A stretch of 64,000 nucleotides of DNA from Streptomyces asoensis. GTDB lineage: Bacteria > Actinomycetota > Actinomycetes > Streptomycetales > Streptomycetaceae. Positions 21,821-30,034 of this stretch are shown one piece after another. The notes beneath the pieces are model-generated. The model was not told the origin of the DNA and searched no databases. It saw nothing but the letters and a program-made list of their open reading frames with translations. Location: assembly GCF_013085465.1 (NCBI RefSeq), contig NZ_CP049838.1, forward strand, positions 2,232,001 to 2,296,000, given 5' to 3'. Numbering within the stretch: position 1 is the stretch's first letter; the number at the start of each line of letters is the position of its first letter. The position numbers and the translations under genes were made by a program.

Positions 21821-22762
21821 ATGATGCGAGGCGTGACCGGACGACTGATGCTCCTCGACACCGCCTCGCTCTATTTCCGCGCCTACTTCGGCGTCCCGGA
21901 CTCCGTGAAGGCGCCGGACGGCACTCCGGTGAACGCCGTACGCGGACTGCTGGACTTCATCGACCGGCTGGTGAAGGACCACCGGCCGGACGAGCTGGTC
22001 GCCTGCATGGACGCCGACTGGCGCCCCCAGTGGCGGGTCGACCTGATCCCCTCCTACAAGGCGCACCGCGTCGCCGAGGAGCGCGAGACGGGGCCGGACG
22101 AGGAGGAGGTGCCGGACACCCTCTCGCCGCAGGTGCCGATCATCGAGGCGGTCCTGGACGCGCTCGGCATCGCACGGGTGGGCGTCGCCGGCTACGAGGC
22201 GGACGACGTGATCGGCACGTTCACCGGGCGGTCGAAGGGCCCGGTGGACATCGTCACCGGCGACCGCGACCTCTACCAGCTGGTGGACGACGCCCGCGGG
22301 GTGCGCGTGCTGTACCCGCTGAAGGGCGTCGGCACGCTCCAGCTCACGGACGAGGCGTGGCTGCGCGAGAAGTACGGCGTCGACGGGAGCGGGTACGCGG
22401 ATCTGGCGCTGCTGCGCGGCGACCCGAGCGACGGCCTGCCGGGCGTGCCGGGCATCGGCGAGAAGACCGCGGCCAAGCTGCTGGCCGAGTTCGGCGACCT
22501 GGCCGGGATCGTGGCGGCGGTCGACGACCCCCGGGCGAAGTTGACCCCGTCGCAGCGGAGCCGACTGGACGAGTCACGGCCGTATCTCGCCGTCGCGCCG
22601 AAGGTGGTCAAGGTCGCCGACGACGTGCCGCTGCCGGACGTGGACACCGCTCTGCCGCACGCGCCGCGGGACGGAGCGACACTGGAGGCACTGGCGCGGC
22701 GCTGGGGACTCGGCGGCTCGCTCCAGCGGCTGCTGACGACACTGGGCGCCCCGCCCGCGTAA
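21821..22762 (+). CDS. 5'-3' exonuclease (PIN/FEN-type)
   Basis: The 313-residue structure-specific nuclease resembles the 5' nuclease domain of DNA polymerase I, here as a separate protein. It has the acidic residues in MLLDTASLYFRAYFG, MDADWRPQWR, GYEADDVIGTF and IVTGDRDLYQLV, and the helix-3-turn-helix GVPGIGEKTAAKLL. It acts on flaps or RNA primers in replication and repair. The start is uncertain: ATG 21821 or the in-frame GTG 21833, neither with a good ribosome-binding site. It is divergent from proV. Confidence 0.88.
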   Translation: MMRGVTGRLMLLDTASLYFRAYFGVPDSVKAPDGTPVNAVRGLLDFIDRLVKDHRPDELVACMDADWRPQWRVDLIPSYKAHRVAEERETGPDEEEVPDTLSPQVPIIEAVLDALGIARVGVAGYEADDVIGTFTGRSKGPVDIVTGDRDLYQLVDDARGVRVLYPLKGVGTLQLTDEAWLREKYGVDGSGYADLALLRGDPSDGLPGVPGIGEKTAAKLLAEFGDLAGIVAAVDDPRAKLTPSQRSRLDESRPYLAVAPKVVKVADDVPLPDVDTALPHAPRDGATLEALARRWGLGGSLQRLLTTLGAPPA

Positions 22763-22830
22763 CCATTGTTCTCGCGTCGAGGAATGACAAGGGCACAGGC
22801 CGAGAGTCATCCTCTGCATGAGATCTGGGT

Positions 22831-22850
22831 GAGAGGTGGGTCGACCTCTC
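22831..22850 (+). terminator. Weak hairpin after exonuclease gene
   Basis: GAGAGGT (22831-22837) pairs with ACCTCTC (22844-22850) over a 6-nt loop, 68 bp past the exonuclease stop and upstream of the iron box. There is no U tract. Confidence 0.35.
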
Positions 22851-22887
22851 GAACAAGGAGGGCATCACCGGGGGGAGAGATGCTAAC

Positions 22888-22901
22888 TTAGGTAAACCTA
22901 A
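22888..22901. promoter_or_regulatory. DmdR/IdeR iron box
   Basis: TTAGGT-AA-ACCTAA, a perfect 6-bp dyad within a 19-bp iron-box context, lies 23 bp before the start codon of the siderophore-interacting protein. It matches the DtxR-family consensus TTAGGTTAG-type sites of streptomycetes, so the gene should be repressed by DmdR1 when iron is sufficient. Confidence 0.9.
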
Positions 22902-22924
22902 CCATACCCTCATGGGAGGCCGTC

Positions 22925-23770
22925 ATGGCAGAACGTCCGGCACGGAAGCCGCGGAAGCCCCACTCCGCGCAGGTCGTCCGCACCGAACGGCTCACCCCCC
23001 ATATGCAACGCGTCGTCCTCGGCGGCGAGGGCCTGGCCGACTTCACCGCGGGCACCTGCACCGACCACTACGTCAAACTGCTCTTCGGCCCCGAGGGCGT
23101 GACCTACCCCGAGCCCTTCGACCTGGAGCGCATCCGCGCCGAGTTCCCCCGTGAGCAGTGGCCCGTGACCCGCACGTACACCGTGCGCAACTGGGACGCC
23201 GAACTCCGCGAGCTGACCCTGGACTTCGTGGTCCACGGCGACGAGGGCCTGGCCGGGCCGTGGGCGGCGCGCGTCCAGCCGGGCGAGACCGTCCGCTTCA
23301 TGGGCCCCGGTGGCGCCTACGCGCCCGACACCGCCGCCGACTGGCATCTGCTGGCCGGCGACGAGAGCGCCCTGCCCGCCATCGCGGCCGCCCTGGAGTC
23401 GCTGCCCGCCGGCAGCGTCGCCCACGCCTTCATCGAGGTGTCGGGCCCCGAGGAGGAGCAGAAGGTCGACTCCGACGTGGAGGTCGTCTGGCTGCACCGC
23501 GGCGACCGGCCGGTCGGCGAACGGCTCGTCGAGGCCGTACGGGCACTGGAGTTCCCCGAGGGCCGCCTGCACGCGTTCGTGCACGGCGAGGCAGCCTGCG
23601 TGAAGGAGCTGCGCAAACTCCTGCGCGTCGAGCTCCAGATCCCGCGCGAGGACCTGTCGATCTCCGGCTACTGGCGGCTCGGCCACAACGAGGACGGCTG
23701 GCAGGCCTCGAAGCGGGACTGGAACGCGCGCGTGGAGGCGGAGCAGGAGGGCGCGGCACCGGCCGCGTGA
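22925..23770 (+). CDS. Siderophore-interacting FAD-dependent reductase (SIP family)
   Basis: A 281-residue ferric-siderophore reductase-like flavoprotein. It has the FAD-binding domain with TRTYTVRNW (RxYT motif) and FVVHGDEGLAGPWAARVQPG. The SIP C-terminal domain has LLAGDESALPAIAAALE, FIEVSG, VHGEAACVKELRKLL and SISGYWRLGHNEDGW. It releases iron from imported siderophores in the cytoplasm. GGGAGG lies 5 nt before the ATG. Regulation by iron is visible from the iron box just upstream. It is monocistronic, ending at a hairpin. Confidence 0.94.
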   Translation: MAERPARKPRKPHSAQVVRTERLTPHMQRVVLGGEGLADFTAGTCTDHYVKLLFGPEGVTYPEPFDLERIRAEFPREQWPVTRTYTVRNWDAELRELTLDFVVHGDEGLAGPWAARVQPGETVRFMGPGGAYAPDTAADWHLLAGDESALPAIAAALESLPAGSVAHAFIEVSGPEEEQKVDSDVEVVWLHRGDRPVGERLVEAVRALEFPEGRLHAFVHGEAACVKELRKLLRVELQIPREDLSISGYWRLGHNEDGWQASKRDWNARVEAEQEGAAPAA

Positions 23771-23780
23771 CCCGGCGGAA

Positions 23781-23807
23781 GCGGCCCGCACTCGTGGCGC
23801 GGGCCGC
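23781..23807. terminator. Bidirectional terminator hairpin
   Basis: GCGGCCCGC (23781-23789) and GCGGGCCGC (23799-23807) form a perfect 9-bp stem with a 9-nt loop between the convergent SIP and ABC-2 permease genes. Confidence 0.6.
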
Positions 23808-23843
23808 CCCTGCGACCCCGTGAGGGGCCGCGCCTGCCCGCTG

Positions 23844-24620
23844 CTACACCGACCGCTGGTACGACCGGAACGTCCTGATCGAGAGCCACACGGCCGCCGT
23901 CGCGAGCCCGAGAAGCGCTCCGCCGCGCAGGAGCACGGCGCCCCAGTCGGGATCGGCGGACAGGGCCGAACGGCCCGCGACCATCGCCCAGTCCAACGGG
24001 TTGAAGCGGGCCACCTGCCGTATCCAGCCGGGCATCCGGTCCGGCGCCATGAACGCGCTGGAGAGGAAGGTCAGCGGCAGCAGCAGGAACGTGTTGACGC
24101 CGATGATCGACTCCCGCTCCCGCACCAGCATGCCCAGGGCGTTGGACAGCGCCCCGAAGACCGTGCCCAGCAGCACCGAGGCGACGACCAGGACGACGAC
24201 GCCCACGACCCCGCCCGGGTACTCCGCACCGCCCGCCAGCCCCAGCAGCACGATGACGGCCGACTGGAGAGCGGTGACGATGCCGTTGTGGACGACATTG
24301 CCGTTCATCAGCGCGGCCCGACTGGCCGGGGTGGTCAGAAAACGGTTGAGGGTGCCGCGCTGGATCTCCTCCAACGTGCCCATGCCCGCCCACAGGTTGG
24401 AGGCGAGCGCGCTCATCACGACCACGCCCGGCACCAGGTAGTCGAGGTAGGAGGCCGTACCGAAGCCGCCCAGCGCCACGACGTTCTTGAAGAGGCTGCC
24501 GAAGAGGAACAGCCAGATCACCGGCTGGATCAGCGTGATCACGGCGTACGCGGGCTGGCGGGCGAACACCATCAGCTGGCGTTGCGTCATGTACCAGGTC
24601 TGGACGATCGCGGTGCTCAT
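23844..24620 (-). CDS. ABC-2 type exporter permease (DrrB-like)
   Basis: The 258-residue membrane protein has six predicted helices and the ABC-2 signature region (EEIQRGTLNRFLTTPASR). PLTFLSSAFMAPDRMPGWIRQVARFNPLDW, before the last helices, is typical of daunorubicin-resistance type permeases. It pairs with the ATPase encoded immediately upstream, overlapping it by 4 nt (ATGA). The likely role is efflux of a hydrophobic drug or lipid. The PadR gene upstream suggests inducible control. Confidence 0.9.
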   Translation of the reverse strand: MSTAIVQTWYMTQRQLMVFARQPAYAVITLIQPVIWLFLFGSLFKNVVALGGFGTASYLDYLVPGVVVMSALASNLWAGMGTLEEIQRGTLNRFLTTPASRAALMNGNVVHNGIVTALQSAVIVLLGLAGGAEYPGGVVGVVVLVVASVLLGTVFGALSNALGMLVRERESIIGVNTFLLLPLTFLSSAFMAPDRMPGWIRQVARFNPLDWAMVAGRSALSADPDWGAVLLRGGALLGLATAAVWLSIRTFRSYQRSV

Positions 24621-25633
24621 CGCGCACCCCCGGCGAGGACGAGGGCGTCGGCGGTCCCGCTCTCGGCCTCGGCGTAACGACGGCCCGCGTACCGCAGGTA
24701 GACGTCGTCGAGGGAGGGCCGGGCGACGGTCGCGGTGGCGACGGCCACGCCGGCCCGCTCCAGGGCACCGAGCAGCGCGGGCACCGCGGCCGCTCCGTCC
24801 TCGGCCCGGACACTGACCCGTGGCCCGTCGAACACCACCTCGTGGACGCCCGGCAGCCCGCCCAGGGCGCCCTCCAGCAGCACACGACCGCTCTCGCCCA
24901 GCGCGGTGCGCAGCTCCACATGCACGGCGTCGCCGCGGAGTTCACCCTTCAGGGAGTCGGGAGTGCCCGTGACGACGATCCGGCCGCGGTCGACGATGGC
25001 GACGCGCTCGGCGAGCCGGTCGGCCTCCTCCAGGTAGTGCGTGGTGAGCAGGATGGTCAGCCCCTCCTCGCCGGCCAGCCGGCCGATCTCGTCCCACATC
25101 GCGGTGCGGGCCTCCGGGTCCAGACCGGTGGTGGGCTCGTCGAGGAACAGCACCTCGGGCCGGTGCACCAGACCGAGCGCGACGTCGAGCCGGCGCCGCA
25201 TACCGCCGGAGTAGCCCTTGACCGGGCGGCGGGCGGCCTCGCTGAGCGCGAAACGCTCGAGCAGCTCGTCGACGCGCCGGTCGAGGGCGGCGCCCCGCAC
25301 GCCGTAGAGCCTGCCCTGGAGGCGGAGGTTGTCGCGGCCGGTGGCGACCGGGTCGGCGCCGGAGTTCTGGGCGACCACGCCGATCGCGCGGCGCACCCGG
25401 TCCGGGTGGCGCAGCACGTCGTGCCCGGCGACGGTGGCCGACCCGGAGTCGGGGCGGGCGAGAGTGGTGAGGATCTTGACGGCGGTGGACTTGCCGGCGC
25501 CGTTGGGGCCGAGCAGCCCGAAGACGGTACCGGGCTCGACGGTGATCTCGAGGCCGTTCAGCGCGGTGACGCCACCGGGGTAGGTCTTGACGAGTCGACG
25601 CGCCTCGACCGCGGGCGCGCTGGTGTTGCTCAT
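24617..25633 (-). CDS. ABC exporter ATPase (DrrA-like)
   Basis: The 338-residue ATPase has Walker A GLLGPNGAGKST, Q-loop VVAQNSGAD, signature YSGGMRRRLD, Walker B VLFLDEPTTGLD and switch LTTHYLEEAD. It also has the C-terminal DrrA-type domain ending in SLDDVYLRYAGR. ATG 25633 follows AAGGAGC at a normal distance. It energises the permease encoded at 23844. Both genes lie downstream of a PadR regulator on the same strand, with a terminator-like hairpin between. Confidence 0.92.
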   Translation of the reverse strand: MSNTSAPAVEARRLVKTYPGGVTALNGLEITVEPGTVFGLLGPNGAGKSTAVKILTTLARPDSGSATVAGHDVLRHPDRVRRAIGVVAQNSGADPVATGRDNLRLQGRLYGVRGAALDRRVDELLERFALSEAARRPVKGYSGGMRRRLDVALGLVHRPEVLFLDEPTTGLDPEARTAMWDEIGRLAGEEGLTILLTTHYLEEADRLAERVAIVDRGRIVVTGTPDSLKGELRGDAVHVELRTALGESGRVLLEGALGGLPGVHEVVFDGPRVSVRAEDGAAAVPALLGALERAGVAVATATVARPSLDDVYLRYAGRRYAEAESGTADALVLAGGAR

Positions 25634-25755
25634 GACGGTGCTCCTTCGTGAGCGGACAGGACTACTGATCCGCGTGAAGAGCGCCGGGCTATCCTGGGTG
25701 TGCCGCACCTCGATGGCCCGGAGCCGCTTCACCGCGGATTCCGTTCGGGGTTGGG

Positions 25756-25793
25756 GACCCCGGCGGAGCTGCTGCAACAGCCCTGCCGGGGTC
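25756..25793. terminator. Terminator hairpin after PadR gene
   Basis: GACCCCGGC (25756-25764) pairs perfectly with GCCGGGGTC (25785-25793) over a 20-nt loop, just beyond the PadR stop codon. It separates padR from the ABC exporter transcript. Confidence 0.65.
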
Positions 25794-25798
25794 GTTTC

Positions 25799-26422
25799 TC
25801 AAGAGGTGAATTCCGTCGGCAGCTCCCCCGTCTCGTGGAAACGCCGCCATTGCTCGACGCCGGGCAGGGAGCCCTTCCTGATCTCCTCGAGGAATCCGCC
25901 GACCCACTCGGCCTGCGCCTCGACCATGTGCAACTGGTACTCGACCTCGACGAGGAAGAGCCTCGGCAGCGTCTCGTAGAGCTTCTCGAGGGCGCCCCGG
26001 CCGCTGGCCACCTGGACCTCCAGCGAGCTCAGCCGGGTCTCCAGCAGGCGCACCACGTCATCGGGAGGCAGCGCCGCCATCAGCGAGAGCGCCGTCTCGA
26101 AGATCGGGTACTCCTTCGCGGGGATGGCGATCAGGTCGGACAACCACTCGGCCATCTCCTCGCGCCCGGCCTCGGTGAGCCCGTAGACCGTGCGCTCGGG
26201 GCGGTTGCCCTGGCGTTCCACACCGGTCACCTCGACGAAGCCGTACTTCTCGAGGTTCTGCACGACGGTGTAGAGCGAGCCGTAGTTCGTCTTCGTACTG
26301 GTGTCCTTGCCCTGGCTGCGCAGGGTCTGGGCGATCTCGTACGGATGCATCGGCTTCTGCCAGAGCGTCGTCATCACGGCGAGCGCCAACGGATTGCTGA
26401 GCTTGCGGCGTTTCCTCGCCAC
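25799..26422 (-). CDS. PadR-family transcriptional regulator
   Basis: The 207-residue PadR protein has an N-terminal winged helix (LALAVMTTLWQKPMHPYEIAQTLRSQG, then NYGSLYTVVQNLEKYGFVEV and RTVYGLTEAGREEM) and a C-terminal coiled-coil dimer domain (AEWLSDLI to EWVGGFLEEIRKG). The GTG at 26422 is preferred to GTG 26431 because GAGG lies 8 nt upstream of it. PadR repressors commonly control drug efflux pumps, and the DrrAB-like exporter is next in the same direction. Confidence 0.88.
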   Translation of the reverse strand: MARKRRKLSNPLALAVMTTLWQKPMHPYEIAQTLRSQGKDTSTKTNYGSLYTVVQNLEKYGFVEVTGVERQGNRPERTVYGLTEAGREEMAEWLSDLIAIPAKEYPIFETALSLMAALPPDDVVRLLETRLSSLEVQVASGRGALEKLYETLPRLFLVEVEYQLHMVEAQAEWVGGFLEEIRKGSLPGVEQWRRFHETGELPTEFTS

Positions 26423-26616
26423 GACGACCACCTCGCTTCACGACGAGCAGTTCATTCCGAACGGTTCGCTTCCGAATATCCGTAGCCGAACATATCGCGA
26501 GTCGTGAGGCGAGGCAATAGACGCGATGTAACGCGATCGAGTGAAGCATGCGAGGACGTGAGGACTTGGGCCCGCCCCGGACACGGCTGCGTGACGCGCA
26601 CGAAACAGCGCGTCCC

Positions 26617-26642
26617 TAATTTCTGTCGCCCGACAGGAATTA
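26617..26642. promoter_or_regulatory. Long dyad operator upstream of APC permease (copy 1)
   Basis: Left arm TAATTTCTGTCG (26617-26628), centre CC, right arm CGACAGGAATTA (26631-26642), with 11 of 12 positions complementary. The same dyad with the same 2-nt centre is at 37300-37325 in front of the guanidine operon. The site lies 32 bp before the permease start. Confidence 0.8.
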
Positions 26643-26673
26643 CGTTCCCTCTGGGCCCAAGGCAGGTTCCGCC

Positions 26674-28230
26674 GTGACGACAACAGCCCCTTCCGACGTA
26701 CGCCCCGACCCGCCGCACTCCCCCGGCGCGGACGACGGCTCCCTCGCCGAGTTCGGCTACCCCCAGGAGCTGCACCGCAGCCTGGGCCGGTACGCCTCGT
26801 TCGCCGCCGGGTTCTCCTTCATCTCCGTCCTGACGACCGTCTTCCAGTTCTTCGCCTTCGGGTACGCCTTCGGCGGCCCGGTCTTCTTCTGGGCCTGGCC
26901 GGTCGTGCTGGTCGGTCAGTTGCTGGTCGCCGCGTGCTTCGCGGAGCTGGCGGCGCGCTACCCGATCTCGGGCGCGATCTACCAGTGGTCGTCGCGGCTG
27001 TCGACGCCCTCGTTCGGCTGGTTCGCCGGCTGGATCATGGTGATCGGGCAGATCGTCGTGGTCGCCGCGGCCGCGCTGGCGCTCCAGATGGTGCTGCCGG
27101 CGATCTGGTCGGGCTTCCAGCTGATCGGCACCGACCCGGCACCCACCTCGCCGGACGGCGCGGCCAACGCCGCGCTGCTCGGCGTGCTCCTGCTGGCGCT
27201 GACCACGTTCGTGAACGTCGTCGACAACCGCGTGATGTCCGTGATCAACCGGGTCGGCGTGACCGCCGAGATCATCGGCGCGGTACTCATCGTCGTGCTG
27301 CTGCTCACCCACTCCGAGCGGACCCCGAGCATCACCTTCCACACCGAAGGGGCCGCGCAGAACGGCCTGTTCGGGGCGCTGCTCGTCGGATCGTTCACGG
27401 CCGCGTACGTGATGATCGGGTTCGACAGCGCGGGCGAGATGAGCGAGGAGACGCACCACCCGCGGCGCACCGCGCCCCGCACGATCCTCACCGCGCTCGG
27501 CGCGGCCGGCCTGCTCGGCGGGCTGATCGTGCTGGGCGGGCTGCTGGCCGCGCCCAGCCTCACCGACGGACGCCTCGGGGTCGACGGCCTCAGCTACGTC
27601 CTCACCAGCAGCCTCGGCGACGGGGTCGGCAAGGTGCTGCTGGCGGACGTGGTGGTCGCGATCGCGGTGGCCACGCTCGCCATCCAGACGGCGGCCTGCC
27701 GGATGCTGTTCTCCATGGCCCGCGACGGACAACTCCCGTTCTCCGGCCGCCTCGCGCGCGTGAACCCCCGTACCGGCATGCCGAGCGCCCCGGCGCTGGT
27801 GGTCGGCGTCCTCGCGGCGGCCCTGCTGCTGCTCAACTTCGCCTCACCGGACGCCTTCCTGGCCATCGGCACGACCTGCATCGTGATGCTGTACCTGGCG
27901 TACGCGATGGTCACCGGCCCGCTGCTGGTGCGTCGGCTGCGCGGACAGTTCTCCTCGGCCGGCACGGACGAGACGGGCGCCCGCCTGTTCTCCCTGGGCC
28001 GCTGGGGTGTCCCGGTGAACGCCCTCGCGCTCCTCTACGGCCTGCTGATGACGGTCAACCTGGCCTGGCCGCGCGCGGCGGTGTACGACCCGGCGGGCGG
28101 CCACTGGTACTTCCAGTGGTTCACCGTGCTGTTCCTCGGCGCGACACTCGCGGCCGGTGTGGCCTTCCGGGCCTACCGCAGGCGGTCGCCGGCACCGGCC
28201 ACGGCGGTACCGGAGACGGCGGCCGCGTAG
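26674..28230 (+). CDS. APC-family permease, probable member of the guanidine/urea regulon
   Basis: The 518-residue amino acid-polyamine-organocation transporter has 12 predicted helices. The family's opening FGYPQELHRSLGRYASFAAGFS is followed by ELAARYPISGAIYQW, and MIGFDSAGEMSEETHHPRR is the conserved loop. The closest named group by pattern is the permeases found beside urea carboxylase-associated genes. The GTG start follows a weak AAGG. The operator 32 bp upstream is nearly identical to that of the carboxylase operon at 37362-43996. Uptake of guanidine, urea or a related nitrogen compound is therefore an inference. A hairpin follows the gene. Confidence 0.88.
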   Translation: MTTTAPSDVRPDPPHSPGADDGSLAEFGYPQELHRSLGRYASFAAGFSFISVLTTVFQFFAFGYAFGGPVFFWAWPVVLVGQLLVAACFAELAARYPISGAIYQWSSRLSTPSFGWFAGWIMVIGQIVVVAAAALALQMVLPAIWSGFQLIGTDPAPTSPDGAANAALLGVLLLALTTFVNVVDNRVMSVINRVGVTAEIIGAVLIVVLLLTHSERTPSITFHTEGAAQNGLFGALLVGSFTAAYVMIGFDSAGEMSEETHHPRRTAPRTILTALGAAGLLGGLIVLGGLLAAPSLTDGRLGVDGLSYVLTSSLGDGVGKVLLADVVVAIAVATLAIQTAACRMLFSMARDGQLPFSGRLARVNPRTGMPSAPALVVGVLAAALLLLNFASPDAFLAIGTTCIVMLYLAYAMVTGPLLVRRLRGQFSSAGTDETGARLFSLGRWGVPVNALALLYGLLMTVNLAWPRAAVYDPAGGHWYFQWFTVLFLGATLAAGVAFRAYRRRSPAPATAVPETAAA

Positions 28231-28303
28231 ACCCGGCGGGCGCGTCGGGCCTGACCGTCAGACACACAGGACGGACGGGTGCGTCAGGCCGCCAAGCGTG
28301 TCG

Positions 28304-28336
28304 GACGGGCATGCGCGCGAAGCGGGCATGCCCGTC
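28304..28336 (+). terminator. Terminator hairpin after APC permease
   Basis: GACGGGCATGC (28304-28314) and GCATGCCCGTC (28326-28336) form a perfect 11-bp stem with an 11-nt loop, 74 bp beyond the permease stop. There is no U tract. Confidence 0.6.
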
Positions 28337-28465
28337 ACGCCAGCCGCCGGACACGGCCACGCGCAGGAGCTTGGCGAGCCGCCGCGCCGGACGGTTCGCC
28401 GCCGTCGGCCCGAGCGTTGCCGAGGCGTGCGACCTCCGGCTGTACTCGTCGGATCCTGCTTGACC

Positions 28466-28471
28466 TACGAT
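28466..28471 (+). promoter_or_regulatory. -10 element, possible leaderless start of hydrolase gene
   Basis: TACGAT ends 6 nt before GTG 28478. No ribosome-binding site is present. Confidence 0.3.
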
Positions 28472-28477
28472 GACGCG

Positions 28478-29155
28478 GTGAAGTTCGTGATGGTGCCGGG
28501 TGGCTGGCAAGGCGGATGGGTGTTCGACTCGGTGGCCGCCGAGCTGCACCGGGACGGTCACCACGTCGAGGCGGTGACCCTGTCGGGGTTGGAGTCGGAC
28601 GGCCCAGTCGATGTGGACCGTCCGCCGAACCTCGACACCCATATCGACCAGGTGGCCGAGATCATTGACCGTAGCGACGAAACGCCCCTCGCACTGTGCG
28701 GGCACAGCTACGGCGGGATGGTGATCGCCGGTGTCGCGGATCGGCTCAGCGACCGCATCGATCAGCTTGTCTTCATCGACGCCTACGTCCCGGACGACGG
28801 GGATTCGTGTTGGTCGTTGACCAGCGACAGCTTCCGGGAGTCGTTCATAGCCGGCGCCCGCGCCGACGGTCGATGGGTCGCAGTCCCTGATGGGCTCGAC
28901 CCTCGCGCGCGACCGCACCCGATGGCGAGCTTCGTCCAGTCGATCAGGCTGGGAGGCAACGCCAGCCGCGCGTTCGGCCGTACGTACATCAGTGGTGGAG
29001 CGTGGGCAGGCAGCCCGTTCGTGACCCTGACCGAACGGTTGCGCAACGACTCGGGCTGGCGGGTTCACGAGATTCCCGTCGGTCACAACATCGCCCGCCG
29101 CGACCCGCATGGCCTCACGGCCGTTCTCAGCGCCTTGCCGCCCGACTCCTCCTGA
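28478..29155 (+). CDS. Alpha/beta hydrolase (plant methylesterase-like)
   Basis: The 225-residue alpha/beta-fold hydrolase has an oxyanion loop VPGGWQGGW, nucleophile Ser77 in CGHSYGG, FIDAYVPDDGDS after strand 6 and His in VGHNIARRDP. The overall pattern resembles salicylate-type methylesterases and small esterases; the substrate is unknown. GTG 28478 is chosen as it begins the first strand (VKFVMVPGG); TTG 28460 is an alternative. Codon use here is less G/C-biased than in neighbouring genes, consistent with acquisition. The 247 bp before it hold a hairpin and no gene. Confidence 0.75.
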   Translation: MKFVMVPGGWQGGWVFDSVAAELHRDGHHVEAVTLSGLESDGPVDVDRPPNLDTHIDQVAEIIDRSDETPLALCGHSYGGMVIAGVADRLSDRIDQLVFIDAYVPDDGDSCWSLTSDSFRESFIAGARADGRWVAVPDGLDPRARPHPMASFVQSIRLGGNASRAFGRTYISGGAWAGSPFVTLTERLRNDSGWRVHEIPVGHNIARRDPHGLTAVLSALPPDSS

Positions 29156-29158
29156 CCC

Positions 29159-29974
29159 TCATCCGCTCACTTCTCCCAGATGAACACCCGGTTCACCACC
29201 TACCGGAACGACACCGCGCCAAGTCCTGCGATAGCCCTCGCGAAGAGGCCCGCCGACAAGGGCGAGGATCTGTGATGCGGCGTCGATCATGGGCGTCGGG
29301 TCTCCCGACGTGCACAGCCGCAGGTGTCCTTCGAGCAGGGCGGCCCCACGTTCCCCGTCCGCCTCCAGAAGGCGCCGCGGCAGCCACTTCCCGCCGCCGA
29401 TCCACGCCTGGTGGTAGTCGCAGAGCAGATCTGCCGCCGCAGTGAGAACGAACCCGGCCACCGCCAGACGCTCGATCCGGTCGCCGGCATCGGCGAGGTC
29501 GTCCAGAGCATTCGTCAGCCCATACCTCTTCGTCTCGACCACCTCCGGTGCCGCCGCCGGAGGACCATTGCGGAGGTCCGCCTCGGCACGGGCACGGGCG
29601 CGGCCGGCCTCCCCGGCGACATCGACCAGGACGAGACCCGTGGCGTACACGCTCTGGAGGACCGCACGACGTGCAGCGACGTCCGCAGCAAAGAGATCCG
29701 CGAGACCGGCACGGGTGTGGATGAAGAGCTCCACGACACGTCCCTCGAACCGGATCGTCTCCCGGCAGGTCTCGCCCTTGTCCCCGATGAGCACCGCGAT
29801 GTCCAGGTCACTGCTGGCAGTGGCTCGCCCCGCGGCCACCGACCCGCCGAGGACCGCGGCAAGCGCATCGGGGAAACGGTCACACACGAGGCGTCGGGCC
29901 TGGTCGATGGGGTCCGCGTTCACGGCAATCAGGGTTTCAGGAACCTTGATCGATGGCGACCAGGTTTCCGTCAC
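29159..29974 (-). CDS. Nucleotidyltransferase-domain protein
   Basis: The protein is about 271 residues with a pol-beta-type nucleotidyltransferase motif (LGGSVAAGRATASSDLDIAVLI), Gly-Ser followed by the two metal-binding Asp residues. A helical C-terminal half (LDDLADAGDRIERLAVAGFVL, DYHQAWIGGGKWLPRRLLEAD) resembles aminoglycoside or lincosamide nucleotidyltransferases and MNT-type enzymes. No HEPN toxin gene is adjacent. The start is uncertain; GTG 29974 is one of several in-frame codons between 29974 and 30013. It is convergent with the hydrolase gene 4 bp away. Its composition is slightly atypical for the chromosome. Confidence 0.75.
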   Translation of the reverse strand: MTETWSPSIKVPETLIAVNADPIDQARRLVCDRFPDALAAVLGGSVAAGRATASSDLDIAVLIGDKGETCRETIRFEGRVVELFIHTRAGLADLFAADVAARRAVLQSVYATGLVLVDVAGEAGRARARAEADLRNGPPAAAPEVVETKRYGLTNALDDLADAGDRIERLAVAGFVLTAAADLLCDYHQAWIGGGKWLPRRLLEADGERGAALLEGHLRLCTSGDPTPMIDAASQILALVGGPLREGYRRTWRGVVPVGGEPGVHLGEVSG

Positions 29975-30034
29975 CACGGCTTCACGGCTACGAACCGTGA
30001 CGGCCCCGAGCACGCGCCACTGGGTGCGCCTGGC

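Noticed and set aside
26440..26500. PadR operator as TTCCGAA direct repeats
   Set aside because: The repeats are short and not palindromic; the evidence is too weak to call a site.
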